Part shown: positions 44,502-57,342 of the stretch, one piece after another
Position numbering within the stretch: position 1 is the first letter of the stretch
Layout: each line of letters opens with the position of its first letter
Assembly: GCA_027946365.1 (NCBI GenBank)
Contig: JAPEUQ010000001.1
Span: forward strand, 2,604,001 to 2,668,000
Source: Kalmusia sp. IMI 367209
Lineage: Eukaryota > Ascomycota > Dothideomycetes > Pleosporales > Didymosphaeriaceae
Length of the DNA stretch: 64,000 nucleotides
Direction of reading: 5' to 3'
Position numbers and translations under genes: made by a program
Notes under the pieces: model-generated
Told to the model about the DNA's origin: nothing
Seen by the model: the letters and a program-made list of their open reading frames with translations, nothing else
The model's database searches: none

Positions 44502-46982
44502 CTACTGCATTTTTGTATTCGAATGCGGCCGCCCACTGAGAATGTCCACGTACTCCTTGAGATCCATCCAGAACTCGTGCTTTGGTCGTCGTCGATGCCA
44601 GTCGGTTTCCTGTCACGGTTGTCAGCTTCTGCTCCGAATATACAAGTATCAGGAGGGAGAGGATAACATACCTTCTTCTCGATAGCTTCCATGGGCGAAA
44701 AGAGCACCTTCGCTCCCTTGATCCCGATCACCGCCGTACTCATCGGATCATCGTCGATGTCGTCCGGATCCATGCCCGCAAACTTCTCAATATGCTCCAA
44801 GCTCCTAAATGCAAACCTAACCGCCCGAACGCGATCCATCGGGCTCGGCGTGGTCCCTTGCTGGAAGTGTCCCGGCACACCGTGCCTGCTCTCGAATTTG
44901 CCCTTGCCCGACTCGGCAATCATGTCGGCGATGATCTGGACACTGTACGTCTTGGACGCTTTCTCGTTGACGAGGAGGATCTTGCCGGCGCGGTTCTGGC
45001 CCTTGTCCTTGAGGAAGACGTTACGCAGATAGTCGATATCGTGGTCAAGCATCTTGAGTGTGATGCCGTCCTCGGGCGTGTAGACGGCAAAAGCACCGAT
45101 GGAGAGGCCTGCGATGGTGGCAATGTAGCCTGATTCGCCGCCTTGGGTTTCGATGACGAAAACGCGGCGACGCGACGCTGAGGCGGATTGTCGGCAGGCG
45201 TCACAGTATTGAATGAGAGCGTTCAGACATGTGTCGGAACCAATGGAGTATTCGGTACCGGGGACGTTGTTGGAGATCGTCGCGGGGAGGATGACCTGAC
45301 TTTACATGAGTATGAATAGCTGTGCATATAGTGATTTACGTACCATGGGGATCTTGAAAGCTTTGTAGTGCTCCCTGCCCTTGCGCAGTTCGCTGACTGC
45401 CGTGAAGGCCTCGAAACCGCCCACCACGAACAGCGCCTGAATGTTGTATTTCTTAAATACGAACGACACAGTCTCGAGGTCTTCGCTTGGAAGACCGCGG
45501 TTCGTTCCGATTTCTGAGCCACCCTTGTTTGCCCAGCTTTCCGCATCGAGCCAGTGGATCTCTCGTACTGCTCCAATGGGCTCGTCCGAGTGATGGCGAA
45601 TGAGTCCTGGGAAACCATTGTGAAGAGCGACAGGCGTGTGTCCACGTGCTAGACAGTATGCGACTGCGGCACGTGTCGCTGCGTTCATTCCACCAGCAGG
45701 AGCCCCAACGTGAATTATGCCAACGCGCAGGCGCTTCTCCTTCGGTAACATGAGCTCTGGCTGTTCTGTGGCCGTGGTGATTTGGTATGACTTGAAGTAT
45801 TCGGAGAACTCGGCATCACGTAGGTCCATGGCTGTCTGGAAGTCTTTCCTTTCAATAGCTTCTGCGACCTTCTTGGTTTGAGCAACCGCCTCAAGCAGCG
45901 GTCGGCGCACGATTTTGTTTTCGATCATACAGATGACGGGGGAAGGGGTCTCAGGGGTGGCTTCCAGAACAGCTTTCACTGCCTCGACACCCTGGAGCGT
46001 TGACAGCATGCGATCGTATGCCGCAGGCTGTCCACCTCGCTGTACGTGTCCGAGCGTGGTGACCCTCGTGTCTAGGCCAGCTTCAGATAGAATCTCCTTG
46101 ATCTGGTGTGGTGTGATTTTGTTGAGGTTCTCGTCGATGGCGCCCTCGGCGACGATGACGATAGTCTTCCTCTTGCCCATGGCACGGTGCTTCCTTATGA
46201 TATTGAGCATGTTTCCTTCCCAACCCTCTTTCGCGGGTCTCTCCGGAATGAAGATGAAGTCGCTCCCCGTCGCCACACCGGCCATAAGCGTAAGCCAGCC
46301 GCAATGCCGTCCCATGGTCTCCACGACGAAGGCACGCTGGTGGCTTGTCGCGGTGGTATCCACCGAGTCAATCGCTTCGCAGATTCGAGCGAGCGAGCTG
46401 TAGCACCCAATGGTGGCGTCGGTCATGCTAAGGTCGTTATCGATGGAGCCGACGAGGCCGACAATGTTGAGGTGTTGAAAGGGTGCGATCTGTTCGGCGG
46501 TAAGCTCGTTGTTCTTGACCAACTCTTCCAGCAGGCTGGGCCACTCGGCGCGGAATTTGTCTGCTCCTGTGAGACTGCCGTCACCACCGCAGATGACGAG
46601 GGCGTCAATGCCCTTTAAGATCATGTTTTTGGCTGCTGTTCTCCGGCCGTCCCGTTCCATGAAGGCCATGCATCGTGCCTGTAGTGGGTCAGTACAAATC
46701 AATCTGGTGCGCCAGCAAGTCTCGTACCGTGCCGATCAGTGTGCCGCCCTCGGACAGGAAGCCCCGTACGTCTTCCCACCGCATCTCCTTGATCATGTCG
46801 CCACCCTTGACGAGGCCGTCATAGCCTTCGTAAATGGCGAATGCCTCGCAGTTGTTGTGCAGTGCCATGCGGACCACGGCTCGCACAGCGCCGTTCATGC
46901 CCGGCGCGTCGCCTCCCGAGGTCATGACACCAATTCTCCTCTTCTTGCCCTCGAGGGGCGGCGGGATCTCCGTTGGCGCCAT
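44502..46982 (-). CDS. pfkA: ATP-dependent 6-phosphofructokinase
   Basis: This glycolytic enzyme phosphorylates fructose 6-phosphate. The model predicts 773 residues, the usual length for the double-domain fungal form, from exons 46982-46728, 46678-45344, 45295-44672 and 44609-44502. The catalytic N-half has [43 protein letters not shown] (catalytic aspartate), [10 protein letters not shown] and GHVQRGG. The regulatory C-half repeats the fold with [37 protein letters not shown] and ETQGGESGY; it usually binds fructose 2,6-bisphosphate. The end reads [15 protein letters not shown]. Everything needed for activity is visible. It is convergent with NDC80. Confidence 0.97.
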
Positions 46983-48563
46983 GTCGTGGGTGGTGAGGTG
47001 GATTGTGAGTGTGTTTGCAGGTGGTAGTGTCGAGCACCAAGAACTGCGGGGTGAAGCTCAATGGCACCTTCCACTAGGTCGGGAACCGATCAGTCGAGGG
47101 ATTGTTGGTTGACACTGCAGCCCTGTGAGTTATCCCAAGGATACGTAGCGATACCGAGCCAATGCTCGCGGTGCACCTACATTGTGCGTTTCGGTGTAGC
47201 GAATAAGGTAGAGGTCGAGTGTTGGCGCTCAGGCTCTAAGCGGGTCTGTTGAGGGGCGCGGAGCTTGAGCTGGAAATTGAACGAGGCGGTAAGGCAATGC
47301 TTCTCTAATAAGTAGCGAACAATGGTGAGGATAGGTGAGGATACGAGCAGAGGGAGGCCGAAGCTACCGCGTATATAGGGACAGGCTCTGCACGATAAGA
47401 AAGGCCTCTGGGTCTGGCTGCCATGACGTGGGGTCGCGAAAAAGAAAGCTCCCCCGGTCCACTTGACCTGTCGCGCCGCCGGCGGGGCGCTATTCTCGTA
47501 CGCGGGCCGTCGTCGTCTGCTCACCACCTCACGCCACGAAAACCCATGAGTGCCATGCTTCGCGAGCCTCCCGCTGGCTGTGCTGTCTAGTCGCCTGCGC
47601 CCAGGACCCCCAAGACCTTGCAGCGTCTGCAAATCGCCATTGCGACAAGGCCAATACGACTTGGCCGCAACCCCACGTTCCAGCATGCGCTCCTGTCCAC
47701 CCCCCCTTGACAGCTCACACGTGTAGACGACGAGTCTGGCTAACGGGAATGTCCATCGCCCGTCGATCCGGCATCCGGCTCTTCTGCTACCCATGTTTCT
47801 GCCCACGCTCGTGCTCGGTGGTGTGCCATGCCCAGCGGCCATCCCAGCAGCCGTCTCGTGGGGTCACGCTTCAGTACACCAACGTCTCGCACAACATCCA
47901 ACACCCGTGGCAAAGATTGTTAATCAGGAAATCTCTTCAGCTCTCTCAAACTGCTGAGCCTTGCACATTCGAGCTGTTGTTGCATTGTGCCCATTTTCAA
48001 CCTGACTTCCCGACGCGGCAATTCACTAAAGCCATCGAACAAAGCCGTTTCGTCCTCCAGGCCACCCCCAGCAGCCGCACTTAAGCAGCCTATCACAAGA
48101 CTCCCGCACCTTTACACCCCATCTCTCGAACTTCCTTCTATGGTAATACTCAATTGCCCGTTGAACACTGGTGGTTACACTGCATATGCTTAACGCAGAG
48201 CCGTTAGATGTTTGACGGCTCTGCTCGGAGGACTAGGCCAGGCAAGGCGAAGCGAAGTCGTATGATCGAGTCGACGACAGCCCATCGTAGCTCATGTTAT
48301 CGTCACCCCCTGTATACCACATCATCAGTTGAAAATTCTCGCCTCGTTCCCAACAAAATGACGGTGAGCAGATGCAACTTTCACCAAGGAATCGGGTGAT
48401 GGCACTGTTTGAAATTTTCAGGAAGATAGCGAAGGTGCATCACATTATCGAGATACAAGGAGGCAAACCACGTCAGGAAGGACATCCACCCCACGCAACT
48501 CAGAAAAACTCCGAAGGAAACAAAAACCGAAAAATGGCCGTCACACGTACAAGCGAGCCATGA
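46983..48563. other. Intergenic, phosphofructokinase promoter region
   Basis: 1.58 kb between the phosphofructokinase start (minus) and the 3' end of the F-box/LRR gene. A GC-rich frame at 47177-47842 (minus) has no protein-like features. Nothing else can be supported. Confidence 0.5.
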
Positions 48564-50772
48564 TCAGAAGAGTTCCATCACGTCCACCGCCTTCGTCCCT
48601 ACCCTTCCCCCGACACCATGCCGACACCCGCTGTACCCGCGAGCAATATTCCACTCTCCCATCACATCATCTATCCCTGTAATCCATTCGTGAGCGCTCT
48701 CATCCTCGTCGTCCATCGCCTCTCGCTCCTGATCTGGCTTCAAATCATACCTAATCCTACTCTTCAAATCGCCTAGGAACCCACCGATCGTCTCCTCTGA
48801 CTGTACAATGTTGTCTGGATTGATGACTTTCAGAACCAGGTAGGGATCCTTGCGTGCGGCGAGGACACGAGCTTGCGCCGCGAACCGGGAGCGCGCAGGT
48901 ATGGGAGCGGTTATGAGAGGAGCCTCTTTCACATTGTCTGTAAAATACGCGGAAGATGGTGAACCCACAGCTGAATCAGTGCGCATTTCATCGGGTTCTG
49001 TGCTAAGGAACTGCTTCAGCGAATACGTGGAACTGTTTTCAGATGCGCTCGAGATAGATGGCGCGGGCGGATGCGTAGACTGTGAGGTTGTGGCGAAGAA
49101 GGAGGCATCTGATCGTAGGAACGCCGTGGCGAGGGGCTTGCAGAGCGCTTGTAAGACGCCTTGGGGATCATGGGGTGCACGGATGCGACGCAATGCGGGG
49201 AAGAGGCCATCGGCAATGCCGGTGGCTAGCAGTCTGGTTGCGAGACAAGGTTCGGGTTCGTCGTCGCTGGGGAAAAGGGAAGACTGTTGATGGTTCAAGG
49301 CGAATGGGGAAAGAAGTGTTGGTGGTGGATAGACTTGAGATCGTATCTCCCAATGAATGCACTCTAGCGTGTGCGATTGGAAGACTGTGGTCTCTGGCCC
49401 TAAACATAGGGAAGGAGCTTCGTGCTGAGCGAGAGAGAATTTTTTGAGAAGAGACAAGTGTGGGCACAAGAAGCCAGCAATGGTGGCGGTGTCCATGATC
49501 TCGAGATCGAGGAGGGCCAGACTCTTTAATGACAGGACAACATCTGACGACGACAAACGTTGAAGACCTTTTTCGTTCACGCCAGGGAGGTTTTCCAATC
49601 GCAGGGACTGCAGGTTGGGCGGAAGCGCGCTTAGGGCTAGGTTTGAAAATGAGGCGCCGGAAAGACCGGATAGTGACAGATGGCGGAGAGAGGGAAGCTG
49701 ATGTATAGTTCCGATGATGGCCCTATAGGTAAGATCGATTGTCGGTCGAGCTGATTCTTGGTGTAGGACTAGACTCGATAAATGTCCCTCATTAGAATTG
49801 AGCTCTAGGAACCGTTCCGTGGGATCACAGGCTGCGTGGTAGTACACTTTGGTAGGATCTTCATCGTCATCTTCTTCGTCCACCCGAGGATCCGCCATTA
49901 TCCAGACTCTCTCTTTTAATTTTGGTCGTGTCGACAGTGCGTGTGAGAGTCGGTCGAACGAGTGCGTATAAGGTATATGAAACCCGACTACCCGCTCCAG
50001 TTCGGGGCACACCATGACAAGCGAGGCAACTAAATTGACGATTTCTTCTCGCTCGATCGTCGCGTTAAGATAGAGTGCCTGAATCTCCGGCATATGAATC
50101 TCTCGTACCAACTTTGCTAGACCTTTGCGCTCGCGGAGCGTTCTTCGAAGCAGCTTGAGTCGACTCGCGTACGTGGTATGTCGTTTTGTCAGGTTGGACT
50201 TGCGACCTTGTCCAAGGACCCAGACCTTGCAGTACCTAGTAGCGATGTCAGTTGACTGGAAAGCATATAATACACAGTACCAGAGATCGTGGGCCAAGTT
50301 ACCACAAGACCCACGACACACGCGAGGACAATCTCTATAACTTGATACGATTGCTGTAGAAATGCAATGGAACTTTGACGTACATCTGAAGCATGGCTGC
50401 GCGGTTCCATGTTCGACTGGTCAGGGAAAGACTGCAAAGGTCCTTCAAATAACATGATGGACACGATCGATCTTGTGTGAGATACATAATCTCCAGCTGT
50501 TCCATAATGTAGTCGTAGACCTCACGGGGAAGTCTTTTGAAGACCTGCTGTGTAGTCTGAGACTGGGTTGAGGTGCGTTTCCATACCGAATGCCTCTTGT
50601 AGCGCTCTAGTTCCCATGGAGTCTTGGTGAGGTGCGGAAGGTCGTACGCATCGAGCATTGCTCTCGACGACGATGCACCTAGGGATGTCCTGCGAAACGC
50701 TATCGATTGGCGTATTCTGGTATCGTCTAATCGCGAGTATTGGGAATATGATTCGGGTATTTCATCGATCAT
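48564..50772 (-). CDS. F-box / leucine-rich-repeat-like protein
   Basis: The model predicts 686 residues from exons 50772-50384 and 50235-48564, with a 148-nt intron that restores MLQMYCKVWVLG. An F-box-like segment is at about 78-125 (FKRLPREVYDYIMEQLE ... LCSLSLTSRTWNRAAM). A helical, leucine-rich region follows: LPSLRHLSLSGLSGASF, LPPNLQSLRLENLPGV and LKSLALLDLEIM have LRR-like periodicity. From about 460 to 560 is a disordered, Ser-rich stretch, and the C-terminal 100 residues (KDPYLVLKVINPDNIVQSEETI and SAHEWITGIDDVMGEWN) look ordered. It is probably the substrate-recognition part of an SCF ubiquitin ligase, by family analogy. The GTACGT donor was chosen over the adjacent GTCAAA for frame and strength. 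Confidence 0.8.
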
Positions 50773-52806
50773 CGCAATTGTCGATGGAGGAGGCGAATGC
50801 CTAAGAGTTTAATCAGAACCCATCGTGGAACCAAATCATGTCGGTGGTGTGTAAATAACTAGACGGCTGCTTCATGTGCGAATCGCATCGAACAGAAGGT
50901 AAATCAAGGGTCGAGCCCATACAAGCCGCATGTCAAGAGTTTGGATACTGTCATTTGCGTCCCGAGGTAGCTCAGTCCAAAACGACTCTCCACATTTTCA
51001 ATATATATTGCAAATCCTAAAACATCCATCGGTGAAACATAAAGGACTCAAGACTTACAGGCCGAGAGCATCGGCAGGCACAAAGTGCGCTCGCGCGGTG
51101 CGGAGCTGTGACATGGTCGCCAATGAGAGACTAATCGCAACGAAGATAAACAATGAGTCCGACAGTACTAACAGCGAAACCAGTTCAAGGTCATCGTCGT
51201 CGCAGCGAGAAGAAGAGCGGGAACGACGGCAGGGTAAACAGACGGTGAAACAATAAGCCTCCCCGTCAGACATCACATCACGCAAGCCTACTATGGGTGC
51301 GGCAATATACGAACCCTGGAAGTCCATCCAACATCGGGTCAGGGTCTACCGAGGAGTGGCCAACGTGTGAACACCGCCGCCCCGTAGGTGATCGCCCCCA
51401 ATCAAGTCTATATAATCCCCAAAATTGATCGAAATGAATAGCCAGCCGACGAATCGCTGCAGACTCGCTAGACCGGCCCAGGCAGCAGATGGTGGTGATT
51501 GGCGGCGAGCGGCGTCGTGGTCAAGCCCGACATGCAGTCCACCCGCAGGTTGGCGGTACCTCATGCGAAGTGGCATTTGTGAGTTCAAGACGAACAGTAG
51601 TTGAGAGGTTGGGGTCAAGCTACGGAGCTGTCGTGATTCTCGTTGTGCGGCTATGTGAAACAACTACTTTGTGATGTGATACGTATGATGCAAAATCTAC
51701 AGGAAAGGGCTGTCGTGCATACATACGCATAGCGCCAAGGGGAGGTGATGAAGTCCGTGAGGTCGGAGGCGCGAGTGGGCTGGGCTGAAGCGAGGAGATT
51801 GGCGAGCAGACGTCGTGTAGATCCGCCGATCTATCGTTACTTGTCGTTCCAGTTGACCAATATCTCTCTCTCCAGGAGCATACCTGACAGCTAACTTTCC
51901 AAACCCTCAATGTTGTAGTTTGATCTTGTTGTTGTGTGCCCCCCATCGGGAAAACAAACACAGGGGTTGCGTCCCCTGCCCGTTGGTACTGGTACCGGTA
52001 TGCAATTATTTCCTCATCTCCGTGAGCTCGTGTCGCCGACGCACTTCCTAGTCTGTTGCTTTGTTGTCCCACCTACCTTTTAGGATGTACGCTGCCGTGT
52101 CCGCGATGGCCCGGCGATGCAGGGTCTTGCGCAATGCGAGCGCCAGGGTTGTGGCACCATGAGTACATTTCCCGAAGGACGAGCAGCTGAACCGCCCTGC
52201 GGCATTCGCCCAGGTACTAGGGGTACTTGCGAGCGAGTAGATTGATGTATGCTCCGTGTCTCGCGGTCGGACTACCCTTTCCTATGTCCTGGCGAGATGC
52301 GGTGCAGGTGCGAAACTGGAAGGTGAGGTTCGATAGGCGATGCAGCTATGAGAATGTTGAGGCGCGAATCTTCAGGGAACAGGGGTTAGAAAGATCATAT
52401 GAGGTTGAAATCGAAAGACGGTAACTTCCGAGAAACAATATTAACATGTGCGAAGCTCTCAGCGAAATTCTCAACAGGGATGAGCAGAGAGGCATGATAT
52501 CTCGTCGCTGATCAACTATCTCTCCTCGTTGCCCTCCGCCTAGGTACGTTGTTTCGGATACGAATCCCTGCCCATTCTCTATGATTATGTCGACACTTAT
52601 TACACGGATTGAATGCAAGCCGGAGGTCATAGCGAAGTGGTCATAATACATATTCGAATTCGGTCTCCGTTCCTTGGTATCGCTATGAAATAAATATAAA
52701 GTCCTTTAAGAACGCTAATGAAGACACCCCCTCACAAATTTCCTTGCCTCTGTGGGCCCCTGCACCGATCAACAGTATTTTACAACGACAGACTGTCGTC
52801 CAACTC
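50773..52806. other. Intergenic, about 2 kb
   Basis: This region lies between the F-box/LRR start (minus) and the 3' end of the aldo-keto reductase (minus). A frame at 51055-51327 (minus, 90 codons) contains one hydrophobic segment but no recognised family. I see no repeats, tRNA or transposon parts. Confidence 0.45.
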
Positions 52807-53784
52807 TTACTCCTCCCCTGGCCACACGTTATAACCAAACGTGTCCTTCATGTTGACGAAGCGCGTGTGTCGGCCCTTCGCAACACTCTGAACCGCTTCG
52901 AAGTCCGCATCACTCAGCTCTGGGATCAACCAGTTACTGTCAATGCGCTTCGGCGTAGAGCTCTTGGGAAGCACGACATAGCCTCTCCGCAGGCCCCAGG
53001 CTAATAATACCTGGGCGAGATCGTGGCCGCTCCGCTCAGCGACTTCGTTCAACGTCTTGTTCGTCCGTACCTTTTCGCCGGTGGTAGGGACCTGGTTTTG
53101 GCTGCCAAGCGGCGAGTATGCCTCTGGTAAGATATCGTGCTCGAAGCAGAACTTGACCAGGTCGTCGTTGGGGAGGAACGGGTGGCATTCGATCTGATTG
53201 ACCATGGGCTTGACTGTGGCGTATGACAGAAGCTTCTTCAGGCCTTCGATCGTCCAGTTGGACGCACCGATAGCCTTGGCTTTGCCTGAGCTGTAGAGTT
53301 CCTCTGCGGCTCGCCACGAAGGTTCCAAATTCTCGGTGAGATCCTTCTTGAGGATGTATTTGCCGTCAGCGCCAATCTTTGGCATATGATTGTCGTCGCT
53401 CTCTACGGCAAAGGGCCAATGCAGGAGGAACAGGTCGATATAGTCCATGCGCAGCTTCTCTAGCGAGTTGTTGAAGCTCCACTTTATCTGGTCGGGTTCC
53501 ATAAGGTGAGGCCACACTTTTGTGCAGATGAAGATGTCTGAGCGCTTGACCGATGGATTTGACTTCAGGAAATCGTGTACGGCGTCTCCGACTTCGGCTT
53601 CATTCTGGTAGAACCAGGCGCAATCGAGGTGTCGGTAACCCGTCTTCAACGCGTGCGTGACCGCTTTGTATGTTTCTCCAGTGGCGCCTTCGTTGGCAAA
53701 GGTGCCAAATCCAACAGCGGGGATGGTGACGCCATTGGAGAGTTTGTAGGACTTTGTGTTTGCAAGAGGTGCAGAGCTACCCAT
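52807..53784 (-). CDS. Aldo-keto reductase (glycerol dehydrogenase/Gcy-type)
   Basis: This intronless gene encodes 325 residues, a complete (alpha/beta)8-barrel NADP(H)-dependent carbonyl reductase. The catalytic tetrad is visible: Asp54 and Tyr59 in HLDCAWFYQNE, Lys89 in FICTKVWP and His122 in LFLLHWPF. Other signs are IPAVGFGTFANEG at the start, GASNWTIEGLKKLL, NQIECHPFLP, EAYSPLGSQ and the coenzyme phosphate-binding segment VLPKSSTPKRI. The sequence looks like fungal glycerol dehydrogenases or D-galacturonate/xylose reductase relatives; the substrate cannot be fixed. It probably acts in the cytosol. It is divergent from the HAD hydrolase gene. Confidence 0.94.
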   Translation of the reverse strand: MGSSAPLANTKSYKLSNGVTIPAVGFGTFANEGATGETYKAVTHALKTGYRHLDCAWFYQNEAEVGDAVHDFLKSNPSVKRSDIFICTKVWPHLMEPDQIKWSFNNSLEKLRMDYIDLFLLHWPFAVESDDNHMPKIGADGKYILKKDLTENLEPSWRAAEELYSSGKAKAIGASNWTIEGLKKLLSYATVKPMVNQIECHPFLPNDDLVKFCFEHDILPEAYSPLGSQNQVPTTGEKVRTNKTLNEVAERSGHDLAQVLLAWGLRRGYVVLPKSSTPKRIDSNWLIPELSDADFEAVQSVAKGRHTRFVNMKDTFGYNVWPGEE

Positions 53785-55242
53785 GTTGGCGGATATTAGG
53801 TATGGGATGAGACAAAGTTATCCGTAAATTTAAGGGTGTGATATTCAAAGCGCGTTCAAGGTCTGAGATACTGCTTGAGCAACGTGGATAAGCAGTTATG
53901 ATTGTAATCAGCTAGGCAGCAACGCGGCGACGACGCAAAGGCACATATATTCTCTGTCAGGGCTCCAACAGAAAAAATTCGAACTTTCCATCACAGACTG
54001 CAACCATCCGGACTCACCGCAGTTGTTCCACGGCCGGTTCCGAGTCGTGTTCGTCCCAGTACCCATCTTCAGCTGCACCATGCCTCATCATCTCCATAAA
54101 TCGGCATCCAACAGTTTCAGCATCCCGCAGATTTGTGCCAGTCTTTGTCTGTACATTACATCATTGCGGTGGAACTCGGTGGACCCTTTCTCACTAGCAA
54201 ACCAAGCACACCAGCGAGCCTCGCTTCTGATTCGCGAGCCCTAGGAAAAACCCTTTTAGGATCTTTGCACCGCAGCTTGCCGTCTCTCCCATGTGGCCAG
54301 GGCTTACTTCGGTTAAGGCAGCAGAAAACGTCAACAGCGATCCCCAGGAACGGACCGCCGAAAAAGCGGGTCTGATAGAAAAAGGCCGAATACTCGGCGA
54401 ACCATGTCGAAAACAAGCTCACCAACAACCCTCGCCCTATCCACTTTCCGGCAGAGTTACCCACAGCTTGGGAACAATCTGCCATGCGGCTCTTCTCTCG
54501 CGGCCGACTCAAAGCGCGCCGTAAGCGCTGGGGATATTCAGTATGATTGCACGTGTGCACTGGAGCCGCGAGTAGCGACTGCATCCATATGGATACGGGA
54601 AGCAAAGCGGTGAGTGTGGATAACGCAGTGGAGAGGAGTTGCATGAGGTTGTCACCGTTCTGGGAAGCTTAGATAGCGGTTGTGGATCAGGCGTGAACCC
54701 TGTGGCGACTCATGCTGCCACGTTCAGATTCAGCACCCATTTTTACCCGCTTTTTGGGACGAACGAAGGCAACACAACTCGATTCGCTGGTCTTAGCTCG
54801 GAAGTGATGCGATACGTCTCTTCGCTACGCCGGAACCAAGCGGCGAAGGTTGCGGTCAAACCATGGCTCCATTCAAGGCGACAATCTACGTCATGATGCT
54901 ACCTGTGGAGTACCGTGGTGGAGAGTGGTTGTGATTTCAGGATAAGAAGTATGGAGCTTATCGGAAGAGTACGGGCAAGACGTGGGCGAAGCAGCGGCCG
55001 AAAAAAAAGAACAAGCGAAGACTTTGACTAGAATCTTCACATGGCGTAGCGTGCAACGTGTAGTGCTGCCTGCTGTCTGATATCAGATATATATCATGCC
55101 CTCCGCAAATTGGAGATACCTCATCTCCATCCTTCATCTCCTCCAGCTCCTCCCATAGTGCCAGTCTCTCACATACCTTAAGAGACTCTCAACTAGTTTT
55201 GTATACAATCTTATAACACTCACATCCTCACGAATCATCAAC
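53785..55242. other. Shared upstream region, aldo-keto reductase and HAD gene
   Basis: 1.46 kb between divergent starts. A minus-strand frame at 54156-54644 has a signal-like start but no other protein-like features and was not called. A short A-run occurs near 55001-55015. Confidence 0.5.
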
Positions 55243-56743
55243 ATGCCTGCCTTCGACGACTCTGACTTTGGCGTCAACACGCCCATCGCTCCTGTCAAGT
55301 CCAACGGCACCACCAATGGCAACTCATCACATCAGACGGGTTCCTATCAGGAGACGCTCAGTATCCCGGCCGATGCTAATGGCCATGGTCACAACTCCAT
55401 CGAGGTCCCTGCAACCCGCTCTTCCATCTCAGATGCTTCCGCCTACATGCACAATCTCTCCCTTTCGCCCAGCATGAAGGACCGCCGGGGCTCTCGAAAC
55501 TCCTTCGGTACCTCCCTACCCATCCCCCGCTCAAAGCGTCAGTCACGTCTTTCTAGCGTGCACTACCCTGAGGGTGGAAAGCTTTCGGGTCGTCCGGGTA
55601 TGCCCCCGATCCAGCCTTCGCGAGACATTTTGGCTGCGCAAGTCCAGGACTTGAGCGGTGAGAAGGTACAAGCAGCTAAGGACATGGCCTTCGTTTTCGA
55701 TATTGACGGTGTGCTTGTCCACGGTGACCGCTTGATCCCCGAGGGCAAGCGTGTGCTTGAGATCCTCAACGGCGACAATGAACTCGGCATCAAGATCCCT
55801 CACATCTTCCTCACCAACGGTTCTGGAAAGGTCGAGACCCAGCGTGTAGCGCAGCTCAGCAAGATCTTGCACAACCCCATCTCCACCGAACAGTTCATCC
55901 CAATCTCACACGCCCATGCGTGCTCTTGCTGAGTACTACAAGACGGTCCTTGTCGTCGGTGGCGAGGGCTACAAGTGCCGCGAAGTCGCCGAAGAATACG
56001 GGTTCCAGGACATCGTTGTGCCCAACGACATCATAGCATGGGACCCCACCATCGCGCCTTACCGCGTCTTCACTGAAGAAGAGCGCAAGACCAGCCGTCC
56101 GCGCGACTTCTCCAAGACTAACATCGACGCCATCATGGTCTTCTCCGACAGCCGCGACTACGCAACGGACATGCAGATTATCGTGGATCTGCTCCGCTCT
56201 GAGAATGGCCGTTTCGGCACCATGGCGGAAGACCCTGTCTCTCAGCGCATCCCCATCTACTTCTCCCAGGGTGACATGCTGTGCCCAACGGAGCACCCCT
56301 TCCCGCGCATGTCGCAGGGTACCTTCCGCATTGGCCTCGAGGCCATGTACAAGGCCTTGACCGGTGTCGACCTCGAGCGTGTTGTCTATGGCAAACCTGA
56401 GTTGGCCACGTACAAGTATGCCGATGAGGTGATTGCCAGTTGGATGGAGCAGATCCACAACGACGAGAAGTTGCCCGCCAACATCTACATGATTGGCGAT
56501 AACCCGGCGTCCGACATCATCGGCGGGAACATGTATGGTTGGAACACGTGTTTGGTGCGCACAGGTGTGTACCAGGGTGAAGGGAACGACAAAGAGAATC
56601 CGGCCAGCTTTGGCGTTTTCAAGAATGTGCTCGAGGCAGTGCAGACAGCCATCAAGAAGGAGCTTGGACAGGACTTCAGATTCAAGTTTGATGAGTCAAT
56701 CAATCCTGTGCTGCACGGCAATGGTGTGTCGGCCATTGAGTAG
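55243..56743 (+). CDS. HAD-superfamily hydrolase, CECR5/HDHD5-like (one apparent frame break)
   Basis: HAD hydrolases are phosphatases that use an aspartyl nucleophile. After about 130 disordered residues (SHQTGSYQET, SRNSFGTSLPIPRSK) the core starts with FVFDIDGVLVHGD, the DxD motif I. FLTNGSG is motif II. The second half has VLVVGGEGYKCREVAEEYGF, IMVFSDSRDYATDMQII, a conserved GDMLCPTEHPFPRM, and IYMIGDNPASDIIGGNMYGW for motifs III-IV. The layout fits the CECR5 subgroup, mitochondrial in some organisms. The frame breaks after residue 219: as read it runs into TGA at 55930-55932, while removing one C at 55899-55901 joins EQFI to QSHTPMRALAEYY and gives 499 residues. No intron explains it. 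Substrate unknown. Confidence 0.88.
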
Positions 56744-57342
56744 AAGTTGAAGATTGGGTGGACTATTGCATTTCTGGCGTCTTTTCTTTCTGGGGTTTGT
56801 TTCCGCATTTTGCATAGCTTGCCTGAGCATTTGAGAAAGAGTAGCTGCGCTACCTAAATTATATGATTCCCATAGACATGATACCAAAAGCATGAATGCA
56901 TCTTTTATTGCTTCAAACCAATTCCGTGTGGAAATGTGTGATGCGCCTACCCTGTTGCGTTGACGAATGTGCTGCAGCATTGCATTGGTGTGGAGTACAA
57001 GTCTTTTGCATCCTTCGCGTTGTCCCAGAGCGCTCGAAGCAGGCGTGGCGGCATTGGCACTAGCTTCATCCCCCCGCCGTCTCAATTGACCATTTGTTTG
57101 CCTTCAAGTACGCGGGAGTGATTAGCTTGCCTATTGCGCGGGGGCCAGCATGATGCTACCCCATGCTTCTCGTGAAGCTCGAGCATGACTTTCTGTTCCC
57201 TAGATACACGAGGCACCTAATTGATGCCGTGAATGTGAAAGAGGGCGGAGCCGAGGAGCGGAAGACTGGCGGTGCAAGCCTGCCGCGTGGTCGTCCTTTT
57301 TCCTTGGTATCCTATAGCTACACCGATTTTTTTCCGTCTCCA
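56744..57342. other. Intergenic, convergent 3' ends
   Basis: Region between the HAD gene stop and the stop of the minus-strand probable mitochondrial gene. No coding signal recognised. Confidence 0.55.

Noticed and set aside
47177..47842. Long minus-strand frame (221 codons) upstream of phosphofructokinase
   Set aside because: Composition is GC-driven, with Arg/Gly/Ser-rich random text and no motif; the region is a likely promoter.
51055..51327. Minus-strand 90-codon frame with one hydrophobic segment
   Set aside because: No family, no supporting splice or promoter features; hydrophobic stretches arise often in random frames.
54156..54644. Minus-strand frame of 162 codons with a signal-peptide-like start
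   Set aside because: Only the first 30 residues look protein-like; the rest has no conserved pattern and lies in a divergent promoter region. Worth a transcript check but not called.
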